Below, one piece after another: positions 26,008-33,894 of a stretch of DNA of 38,432 nucleotides. The notes beneath the pieces are model-generated. The model saw only the letters and a list, made by a program, of their open reading frames with translations. It was not told the DNA's origin and searched no databases. A program made the position numbers and the translations under genes. The stretch is from Spirulina sp. CCY15215. Its GTDB lineage: Bacteria; Cyanobacteriota; Cyanobacteriia; Cyanobacteriales; Spirulinaceae. Location: assembly GCF_016888125.1 (NCBI RefSeq), contig NZ_JACSWA010000452.1, forward strand, positions 1 through 38,432. Direction: 5' to 3'. The first letter of the stretch is position 1; every line of letters begins with the position of its first letter.

Positions 26008-26048
26008 CTGGCAATTTAGAAAAAATTGTCGGATTTTCTGGGCTTTTT
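25992..26048 (+). terminator. Riboswitch-controlled intrinsic terminator
   Basis: AAAAGCCC (25992-25999) can pair with GGGCTTTT (26040-26047). Internal pairs AGATTC/GGATTT-TCT and GGCAATTT/AAATTGTC enclose an AGAAA loop, and a T-run follows. The 5' strand is shared with the conserved 3' end of the aptamer, so guanidine binding should block termination. Confidence 0.8.
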
Positions 26049-26081
26049 CGCTATATTTATTTTAGGAAGAGAATAGACCCA

Positions 26082-27248
26082 ATGAGCGAACAACCAAACG
26101 ATAATTTAAGCGAAGCACAACGGGCATTAGAAAAAGAAGCACAACTGCCCTTTACAGGTTGGCAGCAAGAGGTCCAACAAGGTTTAGAATTTGGCTTAGA
26201 AGCGGCTGAAAGTATCCGCGATCGCACCATTCCCAATTTTTCTCGCGGCGAACTTCCCCACTATGCAGGGATTAACACATTTCTCAAAGCGCCTTATGTT
26301 GAAGATGTCAGAAAAGTTGGAGAATATGACATTGCGATCGTCGGAGTTCCTCACGATTCCGGCACCACTTATCGCCCTGGAACCCGCTTTGGACCCCAAG
26401 GAATTCGCCGGATTTCTGCCCTTTATACTCCCTATAATTTTGAATTAGGCATTGATTTACGAGAACAAATTACCCTCTGTGATGTTGGCGATATTTTCAC
26501 CATTCCTGGTAATAATGAAAAATCCTTCGATCAAATTTCCAAAGGAGTTGCTCATGTTTTTAATTCTGGCGCATTTCCGATTATTTTAGGCGGCGATCAT
26601 TCCATTGGTTTTCCCACAGTTCGCGGCATTTGTCGGCATTTGGGGGATAAAAAAGTCGGTATTATTCACTTCGATCGCCACGTCGATACCCAAGAAACAG
26701 ACTTAGACGAACGGATGCACACTTGTCCCTGGTTTCATGCCACCAATATGAAAAATGCCCCCGCTAAAAACTTAGTTCAATTGGGCATTGGAGGTTGGCA
26801 AGTTCCCCGTCAAGGAGTCAAAGTTTGTCGAGAACGAGCAACAAATATTCTTACGGTAACAGATATTACAGAAATGGGGTTAGATGCTGCCGTAGATTTC
26901 GCCTTAGAGAAAGCATTAGATGGGACTGATTGCGTTTATGTCAGTTTTGATATCGACTGTATTGATGCGGGATTTGTCCCTGGGACTGGCTGGCCGGAAC
27001 CCGGTGGTTTACTCCCTCGAGAAGCCCTTTACCTACTGGGAAAAATCGTGCAGAAAGCTCCAGTATGCGGGCTAGAAATTGTCGAAGTTTCTCCTCCTTA
27101 TGATATCAGCGATATTACTTCATTGATGGCAACTCGCGTCATTTGTGACACGATGGCGCACTTAGTTTTATCGGGACAGCTACCCCGTAAAGAAAAACCC
27201 CCCTATATTCACCCTGAAGCACAACCGGAATTAGTCAATTGGGAGTAG
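26082..27248 (+). CDS. gdmH: Guanidine hydrolase, ureohydrolase superfamily
   Basis: A 388-residue protein. It has the six metal ligands of arginase/agmatinase enzymes: H173 in GGDHS, D198, H200 and D202 in HFDRHVDT, and D290 and D292 in SFDIDCID. The long N-terminal extension (about 80 residues), GTTYRPGTRFGPQGIR and GTGWPEPGG match the nickel-dependent guanidine hydrolase described from Synechocystis (GdmH, Sll1077), formerly called agmatinase. It would cleave guanidine to urea and ammonia in the cytosol. The riboswitch before it and nickel chaperones after it support this over agmatinase. AGGAAGAG precedes the ATG. Confidence 0.93.
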   Translation: MSEQPNDNLSEAQRALEKEAQLPFTGWQQEVQQGLEFGLEAAESIRDRTIPNFSRGELPHYAGINTFLKAPYVEDVRKVGEYDIAIVGVPHDSGTTYRPGTRFGPQGIRRISALYTPYNFELGIDLREQITLCDVGDIFTIPGNNEKSFDQISKGVAHVFNSGAFPIILGGDHSIGFPTVRGICRHLGDKKVGIIHFDRHVDTQETDLDERMHTCPWFHATNMKNAPAKNLVQLGIGGWQVPRQGVKVCRERATNILTVTDITEMGLDAAVDFALEKALDGTDCVYVSFDIDCIDAGFVPGTGWPEPGGLLPREALYLLGKIVQKAPVCGLEIVEVSPPYDISDITSLMATRVICDTMAHLVLSGQLPRKEKPPYIHPEAQPELVNWE

Positions 27249-27288
27249 TTTTAACAGGATAAAAGTTCAAGGATAAAGGAGAGACCAA

Positions 27289-27642
27289 ATGCACGAAACA
27301 GACATGACAAAAGCGCTAATGATGACGGTGCGAGACTGGTGGGAGTCTCAAGAAGAAACGCCTAAAATTGAAGCCGTTCATTTGATTGTTGGTGCATTTA
27401 CTTGTGTTGAACCTGTGAGTTTAGAATTTGCGTTTACAGCACAAACTCAAAACACTTTTTTAGAAGGAGTAAAATTAAACATAAAAGAAACTCCATTAAT
27501 CGCTTTTTGTCACTCCTGCCAACAAGAATATAAACCCGAATATGGTTTGCAATATTCTTGTCCCACTTGCCGATCGCCAATGGAGGATATTCGCTCGGGA
27601 CGCGAATTAAAAATAGATCGCATTGAATATTCTTTGTCCTAA
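27289..27642 (+). CDS. hypA: HypA-like nickel chaperone (GhaA type)
   Basis: A 117-residue protein. It starts MHE, the HypA nickel site. A zinc loop is made by CHSC (C74, C77) and CPTC (C91, C94). HypA normally delivers nickel to hydrogenase. Here it lies 40 nt after gdmH and 35 nt before a hypB-like gene, with no hydrogenase genes, so it is read as the GdmH accessory protein (GhaA in Synechocystis). AAAGGAGAG lies 7 nt before the ATG. Confidence 0.9.
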   Translation: MHETDMTKALMMTVRDWWESQEETPKIEAVHLIVGAFTCVEPVSLEFAFTAQTQNTFLEGVKLNIKETPLIAFCHSCQQEYKPEYGLQYSCPTCRSPMEDIRSGRELKIDRIEYSLS

Positions 27643-27677
27643 AAAATAATTCAATAATTAATGAATTAATATCAACA

Positions 27678-28379
27678 ATGCACCAAACTTTTGACGCAGC
27701 TTTAGAAATCAATTTATTACACGCAAATCAAGCAGGAGCCGATCGCAACCGCGCTCATTTCGATCGCTGGGGAATTACTTGTTTGAATGTTATGAGCAGT
27801 CCAGGAGCAGGCAAAACGGTACTTTTAGAAAAAACCCTAGCAGCATTAAATAAAACCCTTAAAATTGCCATTATTGAAGGGGATATGACCACCGAACTCG
27901 ATGCCGATCGCTTGCGAAAATATGGCGTTCCCGTTATTGCTATTAATACGGGGCGATCGTGTCATTTAGACTCAAAAATGGTCTCCGGTGGCATTCATCG
28001 TCTCGAACACGAATACGATCCCAATGAATTCGATCTCGTCTTTGTTGAAAATGTTGGCAATTTAGTTTGTCCCGCAGAATTTGAAGTCGGGGAACATCAA
28101 AAAGTTGCTCTTCTCAGCGTTACAGAAGGGGAAGATAAACCCTTGAAATATCCTGTTATGTTTCGAGAAGCAGACTGCTTATTAATTACAAAAACTGATT
28201 TAGCACCCTATTTAGATATCGAAATTGAACGTATTGAAGCCAATGCTCGGCAAATTAATCCCCAGGTTAAAATTATTCCAATTTCAGCCAAAACAGGGGC
28301 AGGTTTAGAGACTTGGTTGAACTGGGTGCGATCGCAATTACAAAATAGCAAAAATCCAGTCTTAGAACTCACCAGATAG
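27678..28379 (+). CDS. hypB: HypB-like nickel-inserting GTPase (GhaB type)
   Basis: A 233-residue protein. The P-loop is SSPGAGKT (40-47) and [12 protein letters not shown] follows. The switch/metal region is [14 protein letters not shown], where the Cys-His pair is the conserved nickel/zinc site between subunits. [15 protein letters not shown] and TKTDL (G4-like) are also typical HypB. The N-terminal CxxCGC and His-rich stretches of some HypB proteins are absent. It would use GTP to load nickel into GdmH. It lies 10 nt before the substrate-binding lipoprotein gene. Confidence 0.92.
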   Translation: MHQTFDAALEINLLHANQAGADRNRAHFDRWGITCLNVMSSPGAGKTVLLEKTLAALNKTLKIAIIEGDMTTELDADRLRKYGVPVIAINTGRSCHLDSKMVSGGIHRLEHEYDPNEFDLVFVENVGNLVCPAEFEVGEHQKVALLSVTEGEDKPLKYPVMFREADCLLITKTDLAPYLDIEIERIEANARQINPQVKIIPISAKTGAGLETWLNWVRSQLQNSKNPVLELTR

Positions 28380-28389
28380 AGGAAAAAAC

Positions 28390-29421
28390 ATGAAACGCCG
28401 TCAAATCTTATCATTACTTGCCGTCTTTATTGCCAGCTTAGTTTTAACCGTCAGTTGCAATCAAACCGTACAAGAAGCACCGTCTGGCGAAACAACTTCT
28501 GCTAATACAGAACCGATTGTACTCGGATATAGTACCTGGGCAGGATGGTGGCCTTGGGCGATCGCCGAAGAGGAAGATTTATTTGAGGCCAATAATGTCA
28601 ACGTTAAATTACAATGGTTTGATAGTTATATCGCTTCAATGGAGAGTTTAGCCGCCGGAAAATTAGATGCAAATTCTCAGACCCTCAATGATACAATTTC
28701 TTTTGCTGGCGATGCAATTCATGGAGAAGTTGCCGTATTGGTGAACGATAATTCCGCCGGAAATGACAAAATTATTGTTTCTCAAGAAATCAAGAGTATT
28801 GAAGACTTAAAAGGAAAAAAAGTCGCCGTAGAAGAAGGAGTCGTCGATGATTTTCTCCTCAGTCTGGCTTTAGAAGAAAAAGGAATGTCTCGTAAAGATG
28901 TAGAAATTGTCGGTATGGACACGGGAGACGCAGCAGCAGCGTTTGTAAATGGTAACGTTGATGCTGTGGGTGCATTTCCTCCCTTTTGGTTGATTGCTTT
29001 AGAAAGGGAAGGCTCAAAAGAACTCATTTCCTCAAAAGAATTTCCCGGTGCTATTCCCGATCTTCTCGTCGTCACCCAAAAGCTCATTGATGAGCGTCCC
29101 GATGATGTTCAAGCCTTAGTGAATACTTGGTTTGATATCTTAGAATTTATGGAAAAAAATCCCGATCGCGCCGATGAAATTATGGCTAAACGTGCCAATG
29201 TTTCCGTAGAGGAATTACAGCGACTTAAAGAAGGAACTAAAATTTTTACCATTGAAGAAAACTTAGAAGCCTTTTCCCCAGGAGATAGCATGAAACATAT
29301 GCCTTATGCGGCCAAAAAAATGGCTAAATTTATGGTTGATGTGGGCTTTATTGAAGCAGCACCTCCTTTAGATAAGATTTTTGATGATCGCTTTGTGAAA
29401 AAATATGCAGAAAGTAAGTAG
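28390..29421 (+). CDS. ABC transporter substrate-binding lipoprotein, probably guanidine
   Basis: A 343-residue protein. The signal peptide ends in a lipobox, LTVSC, with the modified Cys at 23. The mature part belongs to the NrtA/SsuA/TauA-type family: VLGYSTWAGWWPWAIAEEE, SMESLAAGKLDANSQTLND, LKGKKVAVEEGVVDDFLLSL and VNGNVDAVGAFPPFW. Close relatives lie in the same position in cyanobacterial guanidine operons (the sll1080-1082 arrangement). It would capture guanidinium in the periplasm. The ligand is inferred from context alone. GAGGAA precedes the ATG. Confidence 0.88.
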   Translation: MKRRQILSLLAVFIASLVLTVSCNQTVQEAPSGETTSANTEPIVLGYSTWAGWWPWAIAEEEDLFEANNVNVKLQWFDSYIASMESLAAGKLDANSQTLNDTISFAGDAIHGEVAVLVNDNSAGNDKIIVSQEIKSIEDLKGKKVAVEEGVVDDFLLSLALEEKGMSRKDVEIVGMDTGDAAAAFVNGNVDAVGAFPPFWLIALEREGSKELISSKEFPGAIPDLLVVTQKLIDERPDDVQALVNTWFDILEFMEKNPDRADEIMAKRANVSVEELQRLKEGTKIFTIEENLEAFSPGDSMKHMPYAAKKMAKFMVDVGFIEAAPPLDKIFDDRFVKKYAESK

Positions 29422-29451
29422 CGATCGCAGATTTGTTTATTGTTTCAAACT

Positions 29452-30279
29452 ATGACCATGAAATCTATCGATCTCCAACCCAGAATTCTCAAACCGACTG
29501 TCTTTTGGCGCATTGCAGAAGATATTCCCAAACCTTTAATGTGGTCTTTGATGGGATTATCGGTTCTTGTTCCTTTTTGTTTGTGGTGGTTACTATCCGC
29601 ATCGGGAATTGTTTATTCCAAGTTTCTCCCTTCTCCCATTGAAGTTAGTTTAGCTCTATATGGACTATGGGAAAAAGGCTTTCTGGTTCAAGATACAACT
29701 GCCAGTATTATGCGCGTAACCACTGGTTTTTTATTAGCTGCAATTGTCGCTGCACCTTTAGGTGTAGCGATGGGTGCATTCGCTAGTATTCGCGCTCTTT
29801 GCGAACCTATTATCGGCATTGTTCGCTATATGCCGGCTCCCGCTTTTATCCCGCTTTTAATCATTTATTTGGGCATTGATGAAGCACCCAAAATTGCTTT
29901 AATTTTCATTGGAACCGTGTTTTTTAACACTTTGATGATTATGGATGCAGTTAAATTTGTGCCGAAAGATTTGATTGAAATGACTTACACATTAGGAGGA
30001 AATCGCCAACAAGTTCTTTTTCAAGTTATTACTCCCCACGTAATTCCTAATATTCTCGATGCCTTTCGCGTCAATATTGCCGCGTCATGGAATCTCGTCG
30101 TTGTTGCGGAATTAATTGCCGCGAGTGAGGGGCTAGGTAAACGCATCGAATTGGCTCGAAAATTCATTAAAACCGATGAAATTTTTGCTTGCTTAATTGT
30201 ACTGGGTTTAATTGGCTTTGCTATTGATTTACTCTTTCGCTGGGTCCTGCGATCGCGTTGCAAATGGGCTTTTGATTAA
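29452..30279 (+). CDS. ABC transporter permease, probably guanidine importer
   Basis: About 275 residues from ATG 29452; the frame extends to TTG 29440 and another ATG lies at 29458. About six membrane helices. The EAA loop is LIEMTYTLGGNRQQVLFQVI, then PHVIPNILDAFRVN, typical of SsuC/TauC/NrtB permeases and the site that contacts the ATPase. It would form the membrane pore as a homodimer. It is separated by 30 nt from the binding-protein gene and 34 nt from the ATPase gene. Confidence 0.9.
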   Translation: MTMKSIDLQPRILKPTVFWRIAEDIPKPLMWSLMGLSVLVPFCLWWLLSASGIVYSKFLPSPIEVSLALYGLWEKGFLVQDTTASIMRVTTGFLLAAIVAAPLGVAMGAFASIRALCEPIIGIVRYMPAPAFIPLLIIYLGIDEAPKIALIFIGTVFFNTLMIMDAVKFVPKDLIEMTYTLGGNRQQVLFQVITPHVIPNILDAFRVNIAASWNLVVVAELIAASEGLGKRIELARKFIKTDEIFACLIVLGLIGFAIDLLFRWVLRSRCKWAFD

Positions 30280-30313
30280 GTTCAAGATCAAGTTTTTTAT
30301 TAGGAGATTAAAA

Positions 30314-31090
30314 ATGCACTTAGAAATCAAACGATTGTACAAACAATTTCCCAGCAACCAAGGTACTCTTGTTGCACTGAAGGACATTAATATGCACGTT
30401 GAAACAGGAGAGTTTGTCTGTGCAGTTGGGGCTTCAGGATCGGGAAAATCAACGTTATTGCGGTTAGTTGCAGGGTTAGATCTGCCTACATCCGGTCATA
30501 TTAGCGTCGATGGAATAGATGTAACCGGACCTGGCTCCGATCGCGGCATGGTCTTTCAGCGTTACACTTTATATCCTTGGATGACTGTGCAGAAAAATGT
30601 CGAATTTGGCTTAAAATTACAAGGGGTTCACAAAAACGAGTATCGAGAACGCGCCTCCTATTATTTGGATGTGGTGGGATTATCACAATTTGCCCAATCC
30701 TATCCCAAAGAACTATCAGGAGGAATGAAACAGCGTGTGGCGATCGCGCGATCGTTGGCAACTCATCCCAAAATACTGTTAATGGACGAACCTTTCGGGG
30801 CATTAGATGTACAAACCAAGGAAACAATGCAGCAGTTTCTTTTAGATATTTGGGAGCGCACGGGTTCTACGATTTTAATGATTACTCACGATGTGGAGGA
30901 AGCCGTTTTTCTGTCGCAGCGCATTTATGTTCTCACAGCGCGACCCGGTACTATTCAACAAGAGTTAAAAATATTATTACCAAAAGCACGGGATTACACA
31001 ATTAAGCGTCAGATGAAGTTTCATCATTATGTTGATGAGATTCTAGATTTATTGCGAGAGAGAGCTATTGAGATGCCTGTAGCAGTTTAA
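30314..31090 (+). CDS. ABC transporter ATPase, probably guanidine importer
   Basis: A 258-residue protein from ATG 30314, chosen because AGGAGA lies 7 nt before it. The frame is open further upstream into the permease gene, but that part is not homologous. Walker A is GASGSGKST, the Q-loop FQRYTLYPWM, the signature LSGGMKQR, Walker B ILLMDEPFGALD and the switch His is in ITHDVEEA. This is the SsuB/TauB/NrtD type. It would power import through the permease above and completes the six-gene operon. Confidence 0.93.
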   Translation: MHLEIKRLYKQFPSNQGTLVALKDINMHVETGEFVCAVGASGSGKSTLLRLVAGLDLPTSGHISVDGIDVTGPGSDRGMVFQRYTLYPWMTVQKNVEFGLKLQGVHKNEYRERASYYLDVVGLSQFAQSYPKELSGGMKQRVAIARSLATHPKILLMDEPFGALDVQTKETMQQFLLDIWERTGSTILMITHDVEEAVFLSQRIYVLTARPGTIQQELKILLPKARDYTIKRQMKFHHYVDEILDLLRERAIEMPVAV

Positions 31091-31095
31091 GATAA

Positions 31096-31145
31096 CTTTA
31101 GCGGTCTTGAGCAAAGATCGCTAAAGAAGTGGGTTTTGTTTGTAA
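31096..31145 (+). terminator. Intrinsic terminator of the guanidine operon
   Basis: CTTTAGCG (31096-31103) pairs with CGCTAAAG (31119-31126), and the stem continues inward with TCTT/AAGA. A T-rich tract containing GGGTTTTGTTTG follows. Confidence 0.75.
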
Positions 31146-31179
31146 TTTGTAAAGATATTGCTAGATTGTCTCGAACCCA

Positions 31180-31773
31180 TTATTTCGGGTTAAAACCTGC
31201 ACGAAATTCCCGCAGCGATCGCCCGTGATTATCAATATTAATACAGCGATGCAACAGATTGAGATCGAGAGTCGGTAAAAGCTGCGATCGCACATTTTCT
31301 GTATATTCTCCTTCTCTTAAAATATAAATAAGCAAGCGATCGCCGATCCAAAACCAAACTTCAGGAATATTGAGCCGTTTATAAGCCTCTAATTTATCAA
31401 TTCCCCCACTGGTGACAACAACTTCAATCACTAAATCTGGATGTTCGCGATCGGGTCCCAATTCGTAAGATTTATCTGCTTCTCGTTTAACTTGTTGGGA
31501 TTCATTTGCCAAAGTCATCGATTCCGTTGGTGTAAAATCTAATTCTAAGAATTCCAAATAGATTTCTACTAAAGCACCAATGCGTCCTTTAATCGTTTCG
31601 TGTCTTTTACCTGGCATTTTGCGAATTTCTAAGACTCCATCTAAAAAAGATAATCGCACTCCAGGGCGATCGATAAGTTGTTCTGTGGCTTTAAATTCAC
31701 GCCATGTCAGTTCAGGAATTAAAATGGGTTCGGGACTGGATTCTATTTGGCGATCGAGGAGAATGGCAGTCAT
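31180..31773 (-). CDS. Uma2 family (DUF820) putative endonuclease
   Basis: A 197-residue protein. Uma2 proteins have a PD-(D/E)XK restriction-like fold and are multiplied in cyanobacteria, often as passengers of mobile regions. The active-site region here is EHPDLVIEVVVTSGGIDKLEAY, with Asp, the E-x-V Glu and the downstream Lys. RLSFLDGVLEIRKMPGKRHE is the N-terminal family motif, and VWFWIGDRLLIYILREGEY the C-terminal one. No partner gene is adjacent. Whether it cuts DNA is not established for most members. Confidence 0.9.
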   Translation of the reverse strand: MTAILLDRQIESSPEPILIPELTWREFKATEQLIDRPGVRLSFLDGVLEIRKMPGKRHETIKGRIGALVEIYLEFLELDFTPTESMTLANESQQVKREADKSYELGPDREHPDLVIEVVVTSGGIDKLEAYKRLNIPEVWFWIGDRLLIYILREGEYTENVRSQLLPTLDLNLLHRCINIDNHGRSLREFRAGFNPK

Positions 31774-31990
31774 TTTAGTTATTCAGTACGCAGTTATTGA
31801 TTAATTTTATCATCATGATAGAATACGGGAACGCTCTCTCGCGGCGTAAGTCCTAATCAGGTTCGTTTCCTTGATTTTCGATCGCATTACCAAGGAATTG
31901 TTCGGAAAATGTCAAAATTCGTAATATTGTAGAGAGGGGATTTGCCGACTCTATTTCCCGTTCCTTTTCAAGACTGTTGTCAAGACTGTT

Positions 31991-33859
31991 ATGACCCGAC
32001 GCTACTGGCTCGATCTTGTCGAATATCTCTTCCTTGCAGGTTCTGCGATCGGCACGATCGCCGCGATCGCCACCCAGCAAGTTGCTTATGCTGCCGTTCC
32101 CTTAACGTTAACGGTAGGCTTAAATATGGACAATCGACGGCGTATTCATCGCTTGTCTCAACAGCAGCAACTTACGGGAGCAACCCATTTTAACCAATTA
32201 ATTGAGCCGTTAGAAGATCAGTTGGCAGAATTGGCGGAATTAACGCGATCGAACCAGACGCAAACCCAAGAGAATACAGCGAAATTTAAAGAAACCATCG
32301 CAGAAGTTCATAAAAGTATCAATCCTCTCAAGGCGCAAGTCGAACGTTTAAAAACTCAATTTGAGCAAATTGACACCCGCACCCAACAGCAAATGCGGGA
32401 GTTAAAGGAGGCACAACAACAAAGCACAGAAACGGCTTTCGAGCAAATCGATCAATTTTTTGCCCGCATTAAGGAACATTTAGGACAATTGGAATTGATG
32501 GCTGGGAAAACTGAGCCAGAAACTCTCTCGCAAATTGGAGAATTGCAAAAAAATGTCGCCCAATTTCGCGAACTGATCGAGCCTTTGAAAGGACAAGTTG
32601 CAGAAATTGACGAACGCATTCAAACCCTCAACCCCGAAACCGATCGCGAAATCCTACAGTTACGACAGTTGGTACAACAGTACAATGAAACGGCTCGCTC
32701 TCAAACCTATCAACTGGTTGAACCGCTTAAGGCTCAGATCGAGCAGGTGAAGTCTATCGCTCGGGAAAGCAACCCCAAAATTGAAAAGCAAATTGAGGAT
32801 TTAAGAGAGGCGATCGCCCGTTTCCAAGACACTCATCCTCTCTCTCCCGTGACCATGCCTGCGGGTCCCCAAGCCAGTCCCGTGACGGCGGCTCCGGGGT
32901 CCATGACCTTGAAAGATGCCTCGGAATCCTATCAGTGGCAGTGCCTTCATACTCTGACGGGACATCGAAGCGGCGTAAATTCAGTGGCGATCGGTCGCAA
33001 CGGCCAAATTATTGCCAGTGGTAGCGATGATAATACAATAGTTCTCTGGCAATTAGCCACGGGTCAAGAAATTCGCACCCTAGGACAGCGAGAAGGGAAT
33101 GGGTTTACAGGCATTAAAACCATTGCGATCGCCCCAGATGGTCAGATTATGGCCAGTGGGGGAGCAGATAAAACAATTAAACTCTGGCAGTTGGCCACGG
33201 GTCGGGAAACGGGGGCATTATCGGGGCATTCCGGTGCCGTGAAAGCGGTGGTGTTTAGTCCCGACGGACAGTTTCTCTTTAGCGGTGCCGACGATAAAAC
33301 CGTGAAAGTTTGGCAGTTAGCCACGCGCCAAGCAATTTTAACCCTGCGCGGGCATTCCGATTGGTTCACAGGGGTTAAAGCCCTAGCAGTCAGTCCGACA
33401 GGGGACATTCTGGCCAGTGGTAGCGACGATAAAACGATTAAATTCTGGAAATTACCCACTGGGGAAAATGTCCATACTGCCATCGGCCATCATGGCAGTA
33501 TTCGGGCGCTGGCTTTTACCCCCGACGGACAAACTTTGATTAGTGGAGGAGAAGATGGGTCTTTATCGCGATGGCGGGTGGATACTGGGCGATCGCTGAC
33601 GACGTTTCGCGCTCATTCTGGGGGTGTTTATAGTTTGGCCGTGAGTCCCAATGGGAAACTATTGGCGAGTGGGGGCTGGGATGGCGCGATCGCCCTGTGG
33701 AATTTGGAGACGGGTAAGGAAATTTTGGAATTGCGAGGACATTCGGCAGCAGTCACCTCCCTTGAATTTGTGAGGGAAGGTTATGGTAATGGCACGAAAG
33801 GTTTAATGCTTGTGAGTGGAAGTAGTGATGATACTTTAAGAATTTGGCGATCTGAGTGA
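31991..33859 (+). CDS. Membrane-anchored coiled-coil WD40 protein
   Basis: A 622-residue protein. Residues 9-44 are hydrophobic and form one or two membrane segments. Residues about 55-290 are a long Gln/Glu-rich coiled coil. A Pro-rich linker (about 285-310) follows, then seven WD40 repeats forming one beta-propeller, starting CLHTLTGHRSGVNSVAIG and ending SGSSDDTLRIW. The fourth to sixth blades keep the GH...D...W pattern well. Such proteins are scaffolds. A membrane-tethered propeller on a stalk suggests recruitment of partners to a membrane. The ATG follows a 12-bp direct repeat (GTCAAGACTGTT). No neighbour suggests a partner. Confidence 0.88.
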   Translation: MTRRYWLDLVEYLFLAGSAIGTIAAIATQQVAYAAVPLTLTVGLNMDNRRRIHRLSQQQQLTGATHFNQLIEPLEDQLAELAELTRSNQTQTQENTAKFKETIAEVHKSINPLKAQVERLKTQFEQIDTRTQQQMRELKEAQQQSTETAFEQIDQFFARIKEHLGQLELMAGKTEPETLSQIGELQKNVAQFRELIEPLKGQVAEIDERIQTLNPETDREILQLRQLVQQYNETARSQTYQLVEPLKAQIEQVKSIARESNPKIEKQIEDLREAIARFQDTHPLSPVTMPAGPQASPVTAAPGSMTLKDASESYQWQCLHTLTGHRSGVNSVAIGRNGQIIASGSDDNTIVLWQLATGQEIRTLGQREGNGFTGIKTIAIAPDGQIMASGGADKTIKLWQLATGRETGALSGHSGAVKAVVFSPDGQFLFSGADDKTVKVWQLATRQAILTLRGHSDWFTGVKALAVSPTGDILASGSDDKTIKFWKLPTGENVHTAIGHHGSIRALAFTPDGQTLISGGEDGSLSRWRVDTGRSLTTFRAHSGGVYSLAVSPNGKLLASGGWDGAIALWNLETGKEILELRGHSAAVTSLEFVREGYGNGTKGLMLVSGSSDDTLRIWRSE

Positions 33860-33872
33860 GAGGAATGGATTT

Positions 33873-33884
33873 GGGTGCATCTCA
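33873..33884. repeat. 12-mer GGGTGCATCTCA, one of three exact copies
   Basis: Exact copies lie at 33873-33884 and 38412-38423 on the plus strand and at 16398-16409 on the minus strand. All are at gene edges or in non-coding DNA. In the minus-strand copy the last base is the A of the exoprotein ATG. Confidence 0.55.
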
Positions 33885-33894
33885 ACAAATGCTG

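Noticed and set aside
26082-27248. Agmatinase as the product
   Set aside because: The long N-terminal extension, WPEPGG motif, guanidine riboswitch and nickel chaperone genes point to guanidine hydrolase.
27289-28379. Hydrogenase maturation genes
   Set aside because: No hydrogenase or other hyp genes are nearby. The pair sits inside the guanidine operon.
28390-31090. Nitrate, taurine or sulfonate transporter
   Set aside because: The family resemblance is general to this ABC subfamily. The operon context favours guanidine.
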